From contig CAZVKG010000011.1 of the NCBI GenBank assembly GCA_964627665.1, positions 9,303 to 73,302 on the forward strand: a stretch of 64,000 nucleotides of DNA, written 5' to 3'. The position numbers and the translations under genes are program-made. Shown here one piece after another: positions 43,907 to 53,220 of the stretch. Within the stretch, counting starts at the first letter, position 1; every line of letters begins with the position of its first letter. The notes under the pieces are model-generated. The model was not told the DNA's origin, ran no database searches, and saw only the letters and a program-made list of their open reading frames with translations. The DNA comes from UBA1351 sp964627665. GTDB taxonomy: Bacteria; Bacillota; Clostridia; Lachnospirales; Vallitaleaceae.

Positions 43907-44647
43907 TTAATCTCTTTTGTTCTCTTTAATATAATTTGAAAAACTTAAGCCTGTATATTTTTTGAAACATTTTCCAAAGTAGTTAGGATCCGGTATACCG
44001 ACTTCTGCTGCCACCTGATACATATACTGATTTTCTTTCGATAAACTAATCGCATATTCCATACGACAACCATTTAAAAAATCGATAAAAGATACGCCGG
44101 TTTCTTCTTTAAATGCTCGACTTAAGTAACTAGCGTTGAATCCAAACTTAAGTGCAACTGAAGTCAAGTTCAACTCCGGTTCTTTAAAATGTTCGATAAC
44201 ATACTCTCTTACTTTACCTATAGATGAAATCTTGACTTCCTCTAATTGCCCTCGCTCTTCACGTGGGGCATGTCGATCCAATTCTTTTTTTATATTCATC
44301 AGTGTATCATTAATTTCAATTTTATTAATGGGTTTAAGCAAATAATTTGCGACACCAATGCCAATACATTCTCTTGCGTAATCAAAATCATTGAAAGCTG
44401 TTAACATGACAATCTTAAGATAAGGATAGCGTTCAATCGCTAACTTTGCAAATTCAATACCATCCATAAAGGGCATTCGAATATCAACAAATAGGACATC
44501 CGGATTTAGTTCATCAATAGTATTAATGGCCTCAATCCCACTTGATGCCTCGCCAACTACTTCGAATCCCAACATTTCCCATTTAATGGTTAGCTTCAGC
44601 AGATTTTTTATTTTTTGTTCATCATCAATAATCATCACTCGATACAT
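43907..44647 (-). CDS. YesN-like response regulator with AraC-type DNA binding
   Basis: A 246-residue regulator made of a receiver (1-120; IIDDEQ, phospho-acceptor Asp55 in VLFVDIRMPF, YLLKP) directly joined to an AraC-type double helix-turn-helix (about 145-246; FNASYLSRAFKEETG, PDPNYFGKCFKKYTG). It lacks the long middle region of the regulator at 2250-3845. Its start overlaps the end of the kinase gene by 23 bases. As the last gene of the xylo-oligosaccharide operon, it probably activates the importer promoter upstream of 51675. Confidence 0.92.
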   Translation of the reverse strand: MYRVMIIDDEQKIKNLLKLTIKWEMLGFEVVGEASSGIEAINTIDELNPDVLFVDIRMPFMDGIEFAKLAIERYPYLKIVMLTAFNDFDYARECIGIGVANYLLKPINKIEINDTLMNIKKELDRHAPREERGQLEEVKISSIGKVREYVIEHFKEPELNLTSVALKFGFNASYLSRAFKEETGVSFIDFLNGCRMEYAISLSKENQYMYQVAAEVGIPDPNYFGKCFKKYTGLSFSNYIKENKRD

Positions 44648-46367
44648 TCTGTTTTTTACCTCCTTTTGGAATTTTTATATCCACACGCGTATATTCTCCA
44701 ACCACACTTGTCACCTTAACAACATCTTTTTGTTCAAAATAATATTGGATCCGCTCAATGGTTCCCTTGAATCCAAAACTTTTTCGGCTTTTTCCTTCCA
44801 TAATTTGTAAAATCCGCTTGTCGTCCATGCCGATGCCGGTATCATAAACAACCAGATGCACTATGCCTTCCTCTTCAAAAACCTGGATTTTAATGATACA
44901 CTTTTCACCCTTTAGCCGAACACCATGATATAAACTATTCTCGACTAAGGGTTGCAAAATCAACTTCGGCACACGTATATTTTCCAATTCCGGATCCACT
45001 TCATAAATATCTTCAAAAATATCTCCATAACGTAATCGTTGTAAGGTTAAATAGTCTTTAACAATTTCCACTTCATCTTTAATCGGAATCTCACGACTAC
45101 CACGGCTCAAAAATTTTCGATAGAACTTTCCAAGTGTATCGACTGCTTCATAGACATTTTCTGCAGGTTCAGTCAATGCTAGATAGGCAATTGTATCTAG
45201 GGTATTATATAAAAAATGTGGCTTAATCTGTTCTTGTAAGACTTCTAACTCTGCTTGCTGAATAGATTTTTCCTTCTCCAACAGTTCACTAATCAATTCA
45301 TTAAGTTCCACAAGCATATCGTTATAGCTGTCTTTTAAATAACCAATTTCATCATTCGCTAGGGGCAGGCTCACACGGCGTAACCACCCTGTATTAACAG
45401 ACTTCATTGCACCGGCCAGTCTCTGAATCGGATGTGTAATATAACGTGTAATAAAAAAACCAATCATCCCAATGACTAAGGCTGAAACCAAAAAGACAAT
45501 GGCTAATATTTTACCCGCTTCATCGGTCAATACTTGCGTAAAATGAATTTTTTCATATGATTTCAAAATAAAGGGTGTATTCTCAATGACTTGATAGGAC
45601 ACAATACCTTCATTGCCAATCGTTTCCTGCTGATAACTTGCACCCGTATATTCAATGGCATCTAATTCTTCATGATAACTTTGCTTGGATAAAACAGTTC
45701 CGTCAAGGCCAAAAAAACCAAAAGCCTTATTTTCTGATATCATATTACGATAGGTATTATCGAACAAATCCACGGATAAGTTAATCATAATACTTCCAAT
45801 TGGGCGTTGCGTTTCCAAATCATTGACAACACGAATTAAGGAAATGACCGGCCATTCAATATCCCGTCGTATAGCTCCCCTTCCATTGATTGCCAAGTAA
45901 TATCCGCCGGCTCTAGGACGCACATCTTCAAGGAGTTCCTCTAGTTTTTCAACATTAATGTGGGTGACTCCAATACCTGAAGATACATAATCATAGTCTT
46001 CTTGGAACACAAAAACAGATGAAACATTATTAAATAAATTCATGGTATCATAGATGGCACGCACTGCTTCTTGTTTTACATAAAACTCGTCTTCATCCGA
46101 CTTTAAAAAAGCAACAACTTCCTTGTCTGTCATAATCAATTGACTCATATTATCAATACTTTCAATCTCTGCATTTAAGTTGTTCCCGATTGACTTTAAT
46201 GTATTCATATTACTTTCTAAGGTATATTCAACCATGCTTTGTTGGATGATAAAGGCGTATATACCGTAAAAAACAAGCAGGTAAATGAGAATAATCGCAA
46301 TAAAAAGATATTTAACTTTTTTATCCAAATTCAAGTCGTTAAATTGATCTTTTAATCGTTTTTTCAT
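44625..46367 (-). CDS. YesM-like sensor histidine kinase
   Basis: About 580 residues. A first membrane helix (about 20-42), an extracellular sensor (about 43-290), a second helix (about 295-318), HAMP (HPIQRLAGAMKSVNTGWL), His_kinase with EQIKPHFLYNTLDTIAYL carrying the acceptor His, and HATPase with VENSLYHG and SFGFKGTIERIQYYF. It should sense the sugar or its complex with the binding protein. The ATG at 46367 is chosen over a GTG three codons upstream because AGGTG then lies at proper distance. It follows the GH3 gene by about 60 bases and overlaps the regulator gene. Confidence 0.92.
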   Translation of the reverse strand: MKKRLKDQFNDLNLDKKVKYLFIAIILIYLLVFYGIYAFIIQQSMVEYTLESNMNTLKSIGNNLNAEIESIDNMSQLIMTDKEVVAFLKSDEDEFYVKQEAVRAIYDTMNLFNNVSSVFVFQEDYDYVSSGIGVTHINVEKLEELLEDVRPRAGGYYLAINGRGAIRRDIEWPVISLIRVVNDLETQRPIGSIMINLSVDLFDNTYRNMISENKAFGFFGLDGTVLSKQSYHEELDAIEYTGASYQQETIGNEGIVSYQVIENTPFILKSYEKIHFTQVLTDEAGKILAIVFLVSALVIGMIGFFITRYITHPIQRLAGAMKSVNTGWLRRVSLPLANDEIGYLKDSYNDMLVELNELISELLEKEKSIQQAELEVLQEQIKPHFLYNTLDTIAYLALTEPAENVYEAVDTLGKFYRKFLSRGSREIPIKDEVEIVKDYLTLQRLRYGDIFEDIYEVDPELENIRVPKLILQPLVENSLYHGVRLKGEKCIIKIQVFEEEGIVHLVVYDTGIGMDDKRILQIMEGKSRKSFGFKGTIERIQYYFEQKDVVKVTSVVGEYTRVDIKIPKGGKKQNVSSDDY

Positions 46368-46429
46368 TCTCTTCACCTGCTTGCATTTTCTTTCATTCTA
46401 CCATAGATTATCGTAGATACCAACCGAAT

Positions 46430-48535
46430 CTACAGATTAATCTGAATCGATAAGGGTTTATGCCCCATTAATGTTTGACTACGCTCATCCGGTAAAAATG
46501 TACCTACATATAAGGTAAATGTTTGACTATCAATCCTTCGCTCTCCAGCATCATCTACAGCCATCAAAGCCGTCCAAGGAATTTCAATGGAAACACGCCT
46601 TGTCTCTCCTGCTTCAAGACAAATACGCTGATATCCTGATAGACTGACATTTTTTACAGCATACTTTGATTCTTCATCTTTTATATAACACTGGATAACA
46701 TCTTCAGTTGTTATTTGGCCCATATTCTCAGCCTTTACACTAACTTTCATAACTTCATTTTCCTTGACTTGTTCGATATAGGCATCTTGACACCGTATAT
46801 CCCCATACGTCAATCCATATCCAAAGGAATATAAAGGTTCCCCCGTATAATAACGATAGGTCCTGTTTTCCATTGAATAGTCTGTAAATTCAGGCAATCC
46901 TTCTAAGGTACGATAGAATGTCACCGGTAACTTTCCTGATGGTGATGTATTGCCAAAAAGTATATCCGCAAGGGCTTTACCACCACGCGCTCCCGGATAC
47001 CATGCCTGTAATATGCCTTGACAATGTGTGTCTGCATAGCTTAAGTTAATAGCGCTTCCTGCAATGAGACACAGAATCACCGGTTTACCTGTCTCCATGA
47101 CTTTTTCCAGGAGTTGTTGTTGAACCTTGGGAAGTTCAAGATCCACTTTATCGCCGGAACCTACATGATTTCCTTCGTCCATTTCTTCACCTTCAAGACG
47201 TTCATCCAAGCCAAGGCATAACACAACCACATCGCTATGCTCTGCTACTGTTATGGCTTCCGATAGTCGATCATTTGCTACAGCTAAGGGCTCTGTTCGA
47301 TCCTTCCAAAGTTCACATCCCTTGCTATAAAGTACACGTGCCTGGTCACCGACTTCATCTTGAATGCCTTCAAGCAAGGTTATATATCGAGACGACGTTC
47401 CATAGTAATTGGCCTTTAAGGCAAGTCGACTATTAGCATTAGGTCCAATCACACCAATCGTTTTAAGGGCATTTTTATCTAGGGGTAGAATTCCTTCGTT
47501 TTTCAAAAGAACAATACTTTTTCTTGCAGCTTCAACGGCAAGCTCTGTATGCTCTTTGGATTCAATGACTTCATAAGGTATTTGATCAAACTCCGTATCA
47601 TCAAACAATCCTAACTTATATCTTGTCGTAAATAATCGAACAGCAGCTTCTGTAATTTGATCTTCTGTTACAAGTCCTGCTTCATAGGCTTGTAACATAT
47701 ATAGGTAAATATTTCCACAGTTCAAATCACAACCTGCATCCATGGCAAGTGCTGCGGATTCTTTTGGCGACTTTGTCACCTTGTGATACATATGAAAATC
47801 TTTAATCGCCCAACAATCGGACACAACATGTCCTTTGAATTCCCAACGCTCACGTAAAATATCTCTAAGAAGGAAATAACTTCCGCAAGCCGGCTCTCCA
47901 TTAACACGATTATAGGCGCCCATAACGCTCTCGACTTGCCCCTCTTTGACACATGCTTCAAATGCCGGCAAATACGTTTCCCAAAGGTCCTTAGGTGTTG
48001 ATACAGCATCAAATTCATGGCGGAGATCTTCCGGTCCGCTATGCACCGCAAAGTGCTTTGCACATGCAGCTGCATGCATGACGTCGCCATCTCCTTGTAG
48101 TCCTTTGATAAAGGCCACACCTAGTCTAGCTGATAAATATGGATCTTCTCCATATGTTTCATGGCCACGACCCCATCTTGGGTCTCTAAAAATATTGATA
48201 TTGGGTGACCAAAAGGTCAGTCCCTTATAAATATCATGATCCCCATGTTTGGATGCCTCATTATATTTTGCACGCCCTTCATCTGCAATCACTTTAGCCA
48301 CATGACTTAAAAATTCATCATCAAAAATAGCCGCTAAACCAATGGCTTGAGGAAAACTTGTTGCTGTTCCTGCTCTTGCCACACCATGCAATGCTTCATT
48401 CCACCAATTGTAAGCAGGAATTCCCAAACGGGGAATTCCTGCTGAATTATAGGTCAATTGGCTGATTTTTTCATCTAATGTCATCTGTGCAACTAATTCT
48501 TGTGCACGTTTTCGATTCTTCTCATGTTGATACAT
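46430..48535 (-). CDS. Glycoside hydrolase family 3 (beta-xylosidase/beta-glucosidase)
   Basis: A 701-residue GH3 enzyme with no signal peptide, so it acts in the cytoplasm. The NWWNEALHGVARAG segment (43-56), HETYGEDP, the KH pair (160-161) and the nucleophile Asp240 in HVVSDCWAIKDF are all present, with the C-terminal alpha/beta sandwich (VGLDERLEGEEMDEG-like VVLCLGLDERLEGEEMD) and an FnIII-like end domain. The N-terminal segment is closest to xylan beta-xylosidases and arabinofuranosidases of GH3. Encoded after an importer, it probably hydrolyses xylo-oligosaccharides or beta-glucosides after uptake. AGGAGG precedes the ATG. Confidence 0.93.
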   Translation of the reverse strand: MYQHEKNRKRAQELVAQMTLDEKISQLTYNSAGIPRLGIPAYNWWNEALHGVARAGTATSFPQAIGLAAIFDDEFLSHVAKVIADEGRAKYNEASKHGDHDIYKGLTFWSPNINIFRDPRWGRGHETYGEDPYLSARLGVAFIKGLQGDGDVMHAAACAKHFAVHSGPEDLRHEFDAVSTPKDLWETYLPAFEACVKEGQVESVMGAYNRVNGEPACGSYFLLRDILRERWEFKGHVVSDCWAIKDFHMYHKVTKSPKESAALAMDAGCDLNCGNIYLYMLQAYEAGLVTEDQITEAAVRLFTTRYKLGLFDDTEFDQIPYEVIESKEHTELAVEAARKSIVLLKNEGILPLDKNALKTIGVIGPNANSRLALKANYYGTSSRYITLLEGIQDEVGDQARVLYSKGCELWKDRTEPLAVANDRLSEAITVAEHSDVVVLCLGLDERLEGEEMDEGNHVGSGDKVDLELPKVQQQLLEKVMETGKPVILCLIAGSAINLSYADTHCQGILQAWYPGARGGKALADILFGNTSPSGKLPVTFYRTLEGLPEFTDYSMENRTYRYYTGEPLYSFGYGLTYGDIRCQDAYIEQVKENEVMKVSVKAENMGQITTEDVIQCYIKDEESKYAVKNVSLSGYQRICLEAGETRRVSIEIPWTALMAVDDAGERRIDSQTFTLYVGTFLPDERSQTLMGHKPLSIQINL

Positions 48536-48565
48536 ATTGACCTCCTATATTTAACTTTAAGACGT

Positions 48566-49399
48566 TTAACCTTTAACGGCTCCCATAACTAAGCTTTCTT
48601 GTATCCGTTTACCCATGAATGCATATAGAATCAACACAGGGAATGTCGCGATAACAAGTGCCGCTCCGATTGGTCCCCATTCTGTCGTATATGAACCGGA
48701 TAAGTTTTGAATACCTACAGATAATGTTCGATATTTTGCTTCGCTTATAAAGATAACTGCAAACATTAACTCGTTCCATGCTTGCAAGAAAACAAAAATA
48801 CCAATCGTTGATAATGCCGGTCGCATTAAGGGTAAAATAATATGCCAAAAAATACCATATATACTTGCTCCATCAATACAGGCCGCTTCTTCAAGCTCAC
48901 GCGGAATACCACTGATAAAACTGCTACTAATTAATATTGCCATGGCTAATGCAAACGCTGCATAAGGAATAATTAAGGCTTGATATGAATTGGTCATTTT
49001 TAAATTCCTTAGCATAATAAATACCGGTAATATTGCTGCATGAATCGGTACAGTTAAGCCAAGCATAAACATATTATTGGCAAACTTACGCCCTCTCCAA
49101 ACCATACGCTCTAAGGCATAGGTTGCTGTTAATGCCGCAATAATGGTTAATGCGATTGTACCGGCGGTTACTATAAAACTATTCATAAAATAAATAGCCA
49201 TATTCCCGGTTGTTAATGCTGCTGTATAATTTTCCCATAGCCATTCTTTGGGTAATCCAATAACATTTTCTCCGAAAATCTCGCTATTGGATTTTAATGA
49301 AAAGGTAAACATCCAATAAAGCGGGAATATTTGTACAAGTGTCCAAAAACAAAGGAGTGCGAAAACGATATTTTTTCCGACTTTGCTTTCTTTTTTCAT
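48566..49399 (-). CDS. Sugar ABC transporter permease (MalG-type)
   Basis: A 277-residue permease of the MalG/UgpE family with six membrane helices. The EAA loop ELEEAACIDGASIYGIFWHI, the site that docks the ATPase, is near residue 180. It starts directly after the stop of the first permease (TAAATG), so translation is coupled. No ATPase gene is in the operon; such importers usually share a MsmK/UgpC-type ATPase encoded elsewhere. Confidence 0.93.
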   Translation of the reverse strand: MKKESKVGKNIVFALLCFWTLVQIFPLYWMFTFSLKSNSEIFGENVIGLPKEWLWENYTAALTTGNMAIYFMNSFIVTAGTIALTIIAALTATYALERMVWRGRKFANNMFMLGLTVPIHAAILPVFIMLRNLKMTNSYQALIIPYAAFALAMAILISSSFISGIPRELEEAACIDGASIYGIFWHIILPLMRPALSTIGIFVFLQAWNELMFAVIFISEAKYRTLSVGIQNLSGSYTTEWGPIGAALVIATFPVLILYAFMGKRIQESLVMGAVKG

Positions 49400-50281
49400 T
49401 TAATCCACCTCCGTTTTGAACGCTTTTTTAATTAATACTGCAAAGAAGAAACATAAGAATATAATCATAATGGCAATTGAACTACCATAACCATATTGGT
49501 TCCTTAAAAAAATCCTAGAAACCATGAGTGTACTTGGAACTTCACTGGCATGGGCCGGTCCTCCATTGGTTAAAACATAAATCATATCAAATGCTTTCAA
49601 TGATCCGACTACTGCAAAGATAACGCATACTTGCAATACCGGTTTTAATAGAGGAATGGTGATGTACCGTGAAATCTGATTATCTGTTGCTCCATCAATT
49701 TTTGCCGCTTCTCGTAAACTTGTCGGAATCGATTTAATTCCTGCATACATAAGTAGCATATGATAGCCTACATATTGCCATAGTAGAGGGATGAATACGG
49801 CTAACAAAGCCGTATCCTGATCCCCTAACCATGTTCTTGTGAGATTGTCTAACCCCATAGAACGAAGAGCCATGTTGATCAATCCATATTGCGGATTGTA
49901 TATCTTCATCCAAAGTTGTCCAATAACTACTGTTGAAATCATTACCGGAATAAAAAATACGGTTACAAAGAATCTTTCTCCTTTTCTTCCTTTCGCTAAT
50001 GCAAGAGCCAATATTAATGCTAACCCTAGCTGTAGTGTCACGGAAAGCCCGGCTAATATGAATGCATTCCTAAGTGACTTAACAAAGCCTCCTGACCTAC
50101 TTGTAAATAACCCGATGTAGTTGTCTAATCCTATAAATGTCGCCTCGGTCATACCATCCCAATCAAGTAGGCTATAATAGCCGGACATGAAGATTGGCAC
50201 AATGATAATTGACACAAACAAAACAGTTGCCGGTAACATGAATAGAATGATCGCTGTTTTGTTCTTCATTACTTTGTCCAT
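49400..50281 (-). CDS. Sugar ABC transporter permease (MalF/UgpA-type)
   Basis: A 293-residue permease with six membrane helices, beginning MLPATVLFVSIIIVPIFMSGYYSLLDW. The EAA loop is SLREAAKIDGATDNQISRYI near 200. GGAGG lies before the ATG. It lies between the binding-protein gene and the second permease, the normal order of a CUT1 oligosaccharide importer. Confidence 0.93.
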   Translation of the reverse strand: MDKVMKNKTAIILFMLPATVLFVSIIIVPIFMSGYYSLLDWDGMTEATFIGLDNYIGLFTSRSGGFVKSLRNAFILAGLSVTLQLGLALILALALAKGRKGERFFVTVFFIPVMISTVVIGQLWMKIYNPQYGLINMALRSMGLDNLTRTWLGDQDTALLAVFIPLLWQYVGYHMLLMYAGIKSIPTSLREAAKIDGATDNQISRYITIPLLKPVLQVCVIFAVVGSLKAFDMIYVLTNGGPAHASEVPSTLMVSRIFLRNQYGYGSSIAIMIIFLCFFFAVLIKKAFKTEVD

Positions 50282-50310
50282 TATCGATCCTCCATAACTT
50301 TATGTTGTGC

Positions 50311-51675
50311 TTATTGTCCCAGTTGATCTGCCATTGCTTCAGCAAATTCTTCCGGTGTTAAGTTTCCAATATATAATTCTTGTAATAATGCAAGATATTC
50401 TCCTGCATCGCCTGCTTCCATTAATGTATCAAACCATAATGTGAATGATGTTGCGTTTCTTGCATTTTGAGCAACCTTTTGAACTAGAGGTTTAATTTCA
50501 CTTTCATCATAATCCACATCCCAAGCTGCAACACCTGCACCATCAAGATATGCATATTTTGAGATACTTCGTGCCAATTCAAACGCAGCATTTCCAGCCA
50601 CTTCAGGATGTTTAGTTGAAGCTGCAACCATCAATGTATCCGATGCTCCACCCATGAAGTCTGTAATTTGTGCATTAGCATCATTTAATACAGGAATTGG
50701 CGCCAAGTCAAAATCTTCCGGAGTTTCTGAGTCTGTATAGATTGAACCTGCCATCCAGCTACCTGTAATATACATAGGCACTGTTCCGTTGTAGAATAAT
50801 TGACTTGCTTCATCGTTTGAAAGACCTGCTGCACCTTCAATTAAAGCGCCCATCTCAATAAGCTCAACTAAACTTGCTGATGCATTGATAAAATCTGGAT
50901 CATTGTAACTTCCGCTTGTTTTTGTTAATACATTGTGTACTTTTTCAGGACCTGCTGATTTTAATGTTAATGCATCATGTGTCATTGCAAGTACCCAAGT
51001 ATCTTTTACGCTAATACCGATTGGTGTAACTCCATCATCTAAGAATGCTTGATTTACAGTTTTCCACTCTTCAAATGTTGTTGGAGCTGTTAATCCACGC
51101 TCATCAAACATTTTTTTGTTGTAAAATAATAACGAAACCGGTGTTGAGTATGTTGAACCATAAATTTGTCCATTATATGTTGCATTTCCTAACGCCGCTT
51201 GATTTAATTCATCAGAGAAATCTACATAATAATCATCTAATGGCATAACCTTTTCAGATTCAACAAACGCTTGAGAGAAACCACCACCCCATGTAAAGAA
51301 GATGTCCGGTAAATCATTAGCCGCTACCGCTGTTTTAATTTTTGTTTTGTATGATTCATTTTCAAATGTTTCGTGAACAATAGTTACACCAGGATGTGCT
51401 GCTTCAAAATCAGCAATTGCATTTGTATATGCCGGATTAAAGGCATCACTTTCTGTTGCAATACTCCAAAGTGTCAATGTAACTTCTTCTGCATCATTTC
51501 CTGCATCTGTGTCAGTATCTGTTGTTCCTGAATCCGTTGATCCTGCGTCTGCTGAAGTATCTGTATCTGTTGAGCTGTCTGTACTTCCGGCATCATCGCC
51601 ACCACATGCAGTTAAGGACATTATAAGTGTTAATACTAAAAATAACCCCACTACTTTTTTTGTAAAACCTTTCAT
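50311..51675 (-). CDS. Extracellular sugar-binding lipoprotein of an ABC importer
   Basis: A 454-residue family 1 solute-binding protein. The signal ends in SLTACGGDD (lipobox Cys24), followed by a low-complexity S/T/D/G linker to about 60. The mature domain begins TLTLWSIATESDAFN and shows the usual NDLPDIFFTWGGGF and VPMYITGSWMAGSIYT segments. It delivers an oligosaccharide to the two permeases. It is the first gene of an operon that includes a GH3 glycosidase and a two-component system, so a xylo- or gluco-oligosaccharide ligand is likely but not proved. GGAGGT precedes the ATG. Confidence 0.94.
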   Translation of the reverse strand: MKGFTKKVVGLFLVLTLIMSLTACGGDDAGSTDSSTDTDTSADAGSTDSGTTDTDTDAGNDAEEVTLTLWSIATESDAFNPAYTNAIADFEAAHPGVTIVHETFENESYKTKIKTAVAANDLPDIFFTWGGGFSQAFVESEKVMPLDDYYVDFSDELNQAALGNATYNGQIYGSTYSTPVSLLFYNKKMFDERGLTAPTTFEEWKTVNQAFLDDGVTPIGISVKDTWVLAMTHDALTLKSAGPEKVHNVLTKTSGSYNDPDFINASASLVELIEMGALIEGAAGLSNDEASQLFYNGTVPMYITGSWMAGSIYTDSETPEDFDLAPIPVLNDANAQITDFMGGASDTLMVAASTKHPEVAGNAAFELARSISKYAYLDGAGVAAWDVDYDESEIKPLVQKVAQNARNATSFTLWFDTLMEAGDAGEYLALLQELYIGNLTPEEFAEAMADQLGQ

Positions 51676-51720
51676 AAACTACCTCCATTTTTTTAATAGA
51701 TTGATTTTAGCTACAAATTA

Positions 51721-51749
51721 ATTATATAAAAAACTGATTAAAACATGAA
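51721..51749 (-). promoter_or_regulatory. Probable promoter of the sugar importer operon
   Basis: On the minus strand a perfect TATAAT (51721-51726) follows a poor -35 TTCATG (51744-51749) with a 17-base spacer. A weak -35 is expected for a promoter that needs an AraC-type activator. Confidence 0.4.
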
Positions 51750-51783
51750 CGGACAATCTTTGCTGCAATAGGTAATATTTTTA

Positions 51784-51938
51784 CCTAAGAGTTTTCCACT
51801 CAAAATCAACTTAGTTTTTCTTCGGATGCGATTCTCCTAAATCGACGTTTCAACGATTTAGGAGAATCGCATCCGTTATTGAAAAACTTGATTTTGAGCG
51901 GAAAACTCGGTTGAGGTTTTGAGCGGAAAACTCTTAGG
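51784..51938. repeat. 155-base imperfect palindrome with an internal direct repeat
   Basis: The arm from CCTAAGAGTTTTCC (51784) to CTAAATCG (about 51844) is repeated inverted from CGATTTAGGAG (about 51854) to CTCTTAGG (51938), around a short loop. The right arm carries an extra copy of TTTTGAGCGGAAAACTC (51892-51908 and 51917-51933). It would form one of the longest stems in the window. It resembles a MITE-like or palindromic repeat unit, or a transcription barrier between divergent genes. No coding content was seen. Confidence 0.8.
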
Positions 51939-51955
51939 TTTTAATCTATCTTTAA

Positions 51956-51984
51956 TTGCAATTCATCCATTACCTAAGTATAAT
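51956..51984 (+). promoter_or_regulatory. Promoter of uppP
   Basis: TTGCAA (51956-51961), a 17-base spacer and a perfect TATAAT (51979-51984), about 50 bases before the start codon. Confidence 0.75.
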
Positions 51985-52037
51985 AAAGAAGACTATCTCT
52001 CAATAGAGAATATAAAATAATTAAGGCGGGTATTAAA

Positions 52038-52856
52038 ATGATTGAATTTTTAAAAGTATTTTTTCTCGGTATCGTTCAAGGTATTACTGAATGGCTTCCT
52101 ATTAGTAGCACCGGTCACATGATTTTGGTCGATGAATTCATAAACCTTGATGTCAGCCCCCAGTTTATGGCCATGTTTTTAGTTGTTATACAATTCGGCT
52201 CTATCTTGGCTGTCGTTGTTCTTTTTTTTAATAAGCTGTTTCCTTTTGATTTCACTCCTGATCGTGAGCATTTTATTAAAAAAGATATTATGATTTTATG
52301 GTTTAAAATATTTGTTGCCTGTATTCCGGCTGCAATCATCGGCCTCTTATATGATGATATCATCAATGAACTGTTTTACAATTATCAAACCGTTGCCCTC
52401 ATGCTCATCTTATACGGTATCTTATTTATTATAATTGAGTATGCCCATAAAGGCAAACTTCCAAAGATAACAACCTTGGGCGTCATTTCTTACAAGACGG
52501 CTTTTCTCATCGGTATCTTTCAAGCACTTGCACTCATTCCCGGAACGTCTCGTTCAGGAGCAACTATCATTGGAGCAATGATCTTAGGTGCTTCCCGGGT
52601 AATTGCTGCTGAATTCACTTTCTTCTTAGCAATCCCTGTCATGTTTGGTGCTAGTTTATTAAAACTTATTAAGTTTGGGTTTGATTTTACGGGTCAAGAA
52701 TTAATGATTTTAATCGGGGGCATGATTGTTGCCTTTATTACCTCGATTCTTGCCATCAAGTTTTTAATGGGTTATATTAAAAAACATGATTTCAAAGTCT
52801 TTGGCTACTATCGTATCATTTTAGGTTTGATTGTACTCATTTACTTCCTTGTTTGA
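52038..52856 (+). CDS. uppP: Undecaprenyl-diphosphatase
   Basis: A 272-residue BacA/UppP membrane enzyme that recycles undecaprenyl pyrophosphate for cell-wall synthesis. Both signatures are intact: GIVQGITEWLPISSTGHMIL (11-30, with the catalytic Glu18) and LIPGTSRSGATIIGAMILG. It has about eight hydrophobic segments. AAGGCGGG precedes the ATG. It has its own promoter and terminator. The enzyme is linked to bacitracin tolerance in the family. Confidence 0.96.
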   Translation: MIEFLKVFFLGIVQGITEWLPISSTGHMILVDEFINLDVSPQFMAMFLVVIQFGSILAVVVLFFNKLFPFDFTPDREHFIKKDIMILWFKIFVACIPAAIIGLLYDDIINELFYNYQTVALMLILYGILFIIIEYAHKGKLPKITTLGVISYKTAFLIGIFQALALIPGTSRSGATIIGAMILGASRVIAAEFTFFLAIPVMFGASLLKLIKFGFDFTGQELMILIGGMIVAFITSILAIKFLMGYIKKHDFKVFGYYRIILGLIVLIYFLV

Positions 52857-52874
52857 CAGAGCTAATAGCAAAGG

Positions 52875-52900
52875 AAAAAGGGGCATTATGCCTCTTTTTT
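52875..52900 (+). terminator. Terminator of uppP
   Basis: AAAAAGGGGCA-TTA-TGCCTCTTTTTT forms an 11-base stem with one G-U pair, ending in a T-run. Confidence 0.88.
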
Positions 52901-52909
52901 ATTTTTCTA

Positions 52910-52938
52910 TTTACGCGAACACCAGTTCGTGTTATAAT
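52910..52938 (+). promoter_or_regulatory. Promoter of the small LexA-boxed gene
   Basis: TTTACG (52910-52915), a 17-base spacer and TATAAT (52933-52938). The spacer contains the LexA-type palindrome, so a bound repressor would block RNA polymerase. Confidence 0.65.
52916..52929. promoter_or_regulatory. LexA-type SOS box
   Basis: CGAAC-ACCA-GTTCG is a perfect inverted repeat with four central bases, as in the Gram-positive LexA (DinR) box CGAAC-N4-GTTYG. The central bases differ from the usual purine/pyrimidine preference. It sits between the -35 and -10 hexamers. Confidence 0.65.
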
Positions 52939-52954
52939 GAGCTTGGGTGATTTT

Positions 52955-53218
52955 ATGAAAACAATAACAAAACCAATAGAAATGATTAGTTGGACTGAAA
53001 AAGACGGCAAAATCCATCCCATACGGTTTAAAATTGAGTCTAGTGAAGGCGAACAAATCGTATACAAGGTTCAAAAAGTCTACACACGCGACTTCGACAA
53101 AATAGCCGGTAACAAAGTATATTGCTTCACCTGTGAAATTGCCGTTAATAACAACCTGCGCATCTGCGAACTAAGATATAACCTCGACACCTGTTGCTGG
53201 TACCTCTTCAAGTTATAA
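52955..53218 (+). CDS. Small protein of unknown function under a LexA-type box
   Basis: An 87-residue protein, MKTITKPIEMISWTEKDG at its start and CELRYNLDTCCWYLFKL at its end, predicted mostly beta-strand and hydrophilic. I do not assign a family. The ATG at 52955 is chosen because the promoter, the LexA-type box and GGGTG lie just upstream; a longer frame beginning in uppP would cross the promoter. Small proteins of this general size and composition are sometimes encoded next to DNA polymerase IV genes in Clostridia, but none is near here. Damage-inducible expression is inferred from the box. Confidence 0.7.
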   Translation: MKTITKPIEMISWTEKDGKIHPIRFKIESSEGEQIVYKVQKVYTRDFDKIAGNKVYCFTCEIAVNNNLRICELRYNLDTCCWYLFKL

Positions 53219-53220
53219 AG

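Larger units (their letters stand above)
51676..52037. other. Divergent intergenic region of 362 bases
   Basis: It holds the probable importer promoter (51721-51749), a 155-base palindrome (51784-51938) and the uppP promoter (51956-51984). No gene was recognised in it. Confidence 0.7.

Noticed and set aside
51892..51933. Start of a CRISPR array, because a 17-base sequence repeats
   Set aside because: There are only two copies, 8 bases apart, within a palindrome, and no cas gene lies near.
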